64,000 nucleotides of DNA. Origin: Argyresthia goedartella (lineage: Eukaryota > Arthropoda > Insecta > Lepidoptera > Argyresthiidae). A program made the position numbers and the translations under genes. Location of the stretch: positions 3,866,501-3,930,500 of the forward strand of contig OX463827.1 of the NCBI GenBank assembly GCA_949825045.1, in the 5' to 3' direction. The notes beneath the pieces are model-generated. The model searched no databases, had not been told where the DNA came from, and saw only the letters and a program-made list of their open reading frames with translations. Shown here in pieces: positions 61,547-64,000 of this stretch (position 1 is its first letter; every line of letters starts with the position of its first letter).

Positions 61547-61800
61547 ACCGGTTTAGCCTAGCGGATAGTGACCCTGCCTACAAAGCTGATGGTCCTGGGT
61601 TGAAATCCCGGTAAGGGAAAATATTTGTGTGATGAGCATGAATATTTGTTTCTTAGTCTTGGATGTGTTTAATGTTTTTACTTAAGTATTTCTATTAAAT
61701 ATATCGTTGTCTAGTACCTATTTCACAAGCCTTCTTAAGCTTAGTATGGGCCTAGTTCGATGTGTGTAAGATTGTCCTCTAATATTTTATTTTTATTTTT
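61547..61800 (+). mobile_element. SINE-D
   Basis: GACCGGTTTAGCCTAGCGGA, GGGTTGAAATCCCGG, TTCTTAGTCTTGGATGTG, TCGTTGTCTAGTACC, GGGCCTAGTTCGATGTGTG and an AT-rich tail. Confidence 0.85.
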
Positions 61801-61856
61801 TATAGTATCTGTGTAAAAGTTTTATAAACACTAAACAATTTCTATGGATATAAATC

Positions 61857-62060
61857 TGACGACCTCTGTTTCGTTGCGGTTCGAGGCTGCCAATCGAGAG
61901 GTCCTGGTTTCGAATACCGGCTGGGGTTGAAGAAAAAAGTCCCCATCAGGTCATGGATGTTTTATGCGTGTGGGCGTCGATGTTTCTAGTTCCAACGACA
62001 CAAGGTATTCTAGTGTGGGGCCAGAAGCAACGTATGTGCCTGAATGTAAATGTTTAAGTT
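61857..62060 (+). mobile_element. SINE-B
   Basis: GACCTCTGTTTCGTTGCGGT, GAGAGGTCCTGGTTTCGAAT, AGGTATTCTAGTGTGGGGCC and AACGTATGTGCCTGAATG. No expanded tail. Confidence 0.85.
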
Positions 62061-62084
62061 AAAAAATAGGTGATAACACCAAGG

Positions 62085-62560
62085 TTCCTACTGTTTCGGT
62101 TTCCGGCTTCACAGACAAGTGTACAAGCTTAAAAGTTAGACAATTTTAAAATGGCTTCTATCTACACACGTATCATAAACCTTCTTTACTGCGTCTAAAA
62201 ACAGCACGTTAAGACCAGCATAATGTAAAACTATTTGATAAAAACTCATTTCTTATCTGAAAATTTGTACATTATGACCATAATTGTACAAAAATTTGTC
62301 AAATTATGACATTCAAATTTCGAACGCCGATGCCTGCCTGCATGCCGCCCCTAGTTTGTCTGTGAAGTTGGTACTACAGAAAAAGTCATACAACTGCAGA
62401 GCAATGATCAATGCCACAATGCCGGTCAAACATGCGGTTCCTGAACACATCAAAGAGAGCTTATGATATGTGTGTAGATAAACTAGTGTATGTAACTGTA
62501 CGTAATTAGGCATTAAAACTCTCGAGTGATATTATTATGAAACGAGCCGTTAATACCCTC
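62085..62560 (+). repeat. Repeat X, longest copy
   Basis: TCTACACACGTATCATAAAC near the left is mirrored by TTATGATATGTGTGTAGATA (62460-62479). Between them lies the segment shared with 36385 and 40547. The palindromic arrangement suggests a MITE; termini and target duplication are unclear. Confidence 0.72.
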
Positions 62561-62564
62561 CATT

Positions 62565-63150
62565 GTATAACTCTAACAACAACTTATGTTTGTTAAATTA
62601 TTACCATTTTAGTTATGAACCGCTAAGCAGGCGCTTCTGTGCTCCCATACAATTCAAATATCGAACACCTTAATAGGATTTCAGATCCATACTCGAGGTT
62701 GAACTTCTTCAAACTAAATTGATCCCTGTGTCTAGTAAATGAGGATTTGTATTTCCCTGTCAGGTCAGATATGATTTTTGGTACCAGACACTTTAGTGCG
62801 TAAATTATCGGTTCACTAAGAAGTCGGTGGATGCGTGAATGGTGATAACCAAAGCGTATAGAACCACATTACAGTGATAATAACAAATGTACATATACTA
62901 GCCATTGACGTTGGAGAGAACGTGAACTAGGGATAGATAATATAGAACTTTAAAATATATGTGGTAACAGAGGAATTCTCTGAATAATCATGTCTCGCAG
63001 AGGAGTGTTGAATTACTGGCTGTAATTCTTACCACCTGGGTCTCTGCCACCCTATTATGTGAAAAGGTGACCGCAATGAATATATGTACAAGCAATAAGA
63101 GCAAGTCTTTCGTCGGTTTGGATTATGACATTAAAACCAAAAGACCCTCT
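62565..63150. other. Spacer, nothing recognised
   Basis: No coding or repeat match. Confidence 0.45.
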
Positions 63151-63154
63151 CATC

Positions 63155-63435
63155 TTTGCAAAACTCACAACTCAAATAATTTAATGCAAGTAGGCAAAAA
63201 TAAAACACAATTATTAGGATTATGGTTTGAGTTTGAAAAAGGAAACTTTCCTTTCAAGGTGTTTCATGGCTAAATCTCGCAAAGGAAAAGAAACCTCCAT
63301 TACCTCTACCAGTGCTTCGGAAGTACGCCCGTCAGAGAAGATAGTACCAAGGAGCCCTACTAGTTGTATTTTTTTTTAATTTTCGCCTTTTTTCTGCCAC
63401 AATGCACGATATAAAAAATATAATCTAATGATAAT
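63155..63435 (+). repeat. Repeat Y, copy 2
   Basis: TTTCCTTTCAAGGTGTTTCA, TGGCTAAATCTCGCAAAGG, AGTACGCCCGTCAGAGAAGA and ATAAAAAATATAATCTAATG, colinear with 21850-22240. Confidence 0.68.
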
Positions 63436-63699
63436 GGTATGGTCATTTTTGCACTTTTTTGATCATAACTTCTGAAGTTATCCAAACAAAAATTAAAATA
63501 ATATATTTTTTATAAAGAGCCCTTTTCAACAATACACTACATAACTAATGACGATGTATTTTTTTTCGTTTTGTTATTTACGACCTCCGCTTTTTGTTGG
63601 CAATATTTTTTTCATATTAGACTTCAGATATGTTGCGGTTATCAGAAAAAGTATTTTTGCAGAAAATTTCAAGGCTCTATATCTCGAGTTCCTGAGAAA

Positions 63700-63895
63700 A
63701 ATACCTGTGACAGACGGTCGGACGGATGGACACGCAAGTGATCCTACAAGTTATTATTTTTACGCATAGTTTATTATTTTTGATGTAGCGGCAACATAAA
63801 TATACATTCTGTGAAAATGAGAGACAGCTTGCTGACGGACAGCTGGGGCTTTTGGTAATAGGGTTCCCTTTGGCACTGTTCTAGTCTAAAAGGCG
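63700..63895 (-). mobile_element. MITE-W, diverged copy
   Basis: ATAATAGGGTTCCCT-type end, GACGGACAGCTGGGGCTTTT, TGTAGCGGCAACATAAATAT and a second GACGGTCGGACGG block. Read on the minus strand it follows the MITE-W order with insertions. Confidence 0.55.
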
Positions 63896-64000
63896 TTGTC
63901 TTGACTCTCTCAACTTCTACTCTCAACTAGGAAGCATCACCATAATACCATCTTCCTCCGTCATCACCGATGGACCCAAGATCGGTAACTCGGCCAGGCC

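Overview
The window looks like a transposon-dense, gene-poor stretch of an insect nuclear genome, most probably a moth or butterfly. The reasons are the tRNA-headed SINEs, the many Jockey/CR1- and RTE-like LINE pieces, a CCTAA (insect telomere-type) tract, AT-rich spacers, and a dispersed repeat starting with a GGTTCCGTACCC-like motif and a GTCCGTCCGTC run that I associate with Lepidoptera. The order-level call is inference. I found no host protein-coding gene and no genuine tRNA or rRNA gene. Every long open frame I could interpret belongs to a mobile element.

1-8 kb: SINE, MITE and LINE 3'-end fragments. 8.18-21.63 kb: a Ty3/gypsy-type LTR retrotransposon with 2.2-kb LTRs and a CAAT target duplication. 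Its leader carries a tRNA-SINE 20 nt before the gag ATG, gag has one in-frame UGA, and gag and pol are joined by an A_AAA_AAC heptamer followed by UAG. Its 3' LTR is split by a 3.66-kb hAT transposon whose transposase is broken. Outside the last ~27 bp the two LTRs appear almost identical, so the retroelement, and the hAT inside it, are young insertions.

21.6-40 kb: a mosaic of MITEs (several with long inverted repeats, one enclosing CCTAA repeats), SINEs and truncated LINEs. One MITE is split by an RTE fragment with a visible ~14-bp target duplication. At 38.4-38.9 kb two small inverted-repeat elements lie side by side, one of them hAT-like with an 8-bp duplication.

40-45.3 kb: a nest. A SINE head abuts an RT fragment, then a palindromic repeat, then an antisense LINE 3' end into which a CR1-like LINE has inserted. 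The inserted LINE has a 5'-truncated but open ORF1 and an intact ORF2 with endonuclease and reverse transcriptase. ORF2 lies in the -1 frame behind an A_AAA_AAG heptamer and UAG, and has no early AUG.

45.3-64 kb: decayed LINEs (antisense at 49.2-51.4 kb; RTE at 56.0-57.8 kb), a 28-copy TTTATG array at 53.6 kb between SINE pieces, more SINEs and MITEs, and AT-rich spacers with nothing recognisable.

Labels used below (mine, not database names): SINE-A/D (ATT-rich tail), SINE-B (TTTATG-like tail), SINE-C and SINE-E (head with GGTTCGAATCC box), MITE-H (hairpin with GAAGCGAAGC core), MITE-W (GGTTCCGTACCC start), LINE-Z (TTTGAC tail), repeats X and Y.
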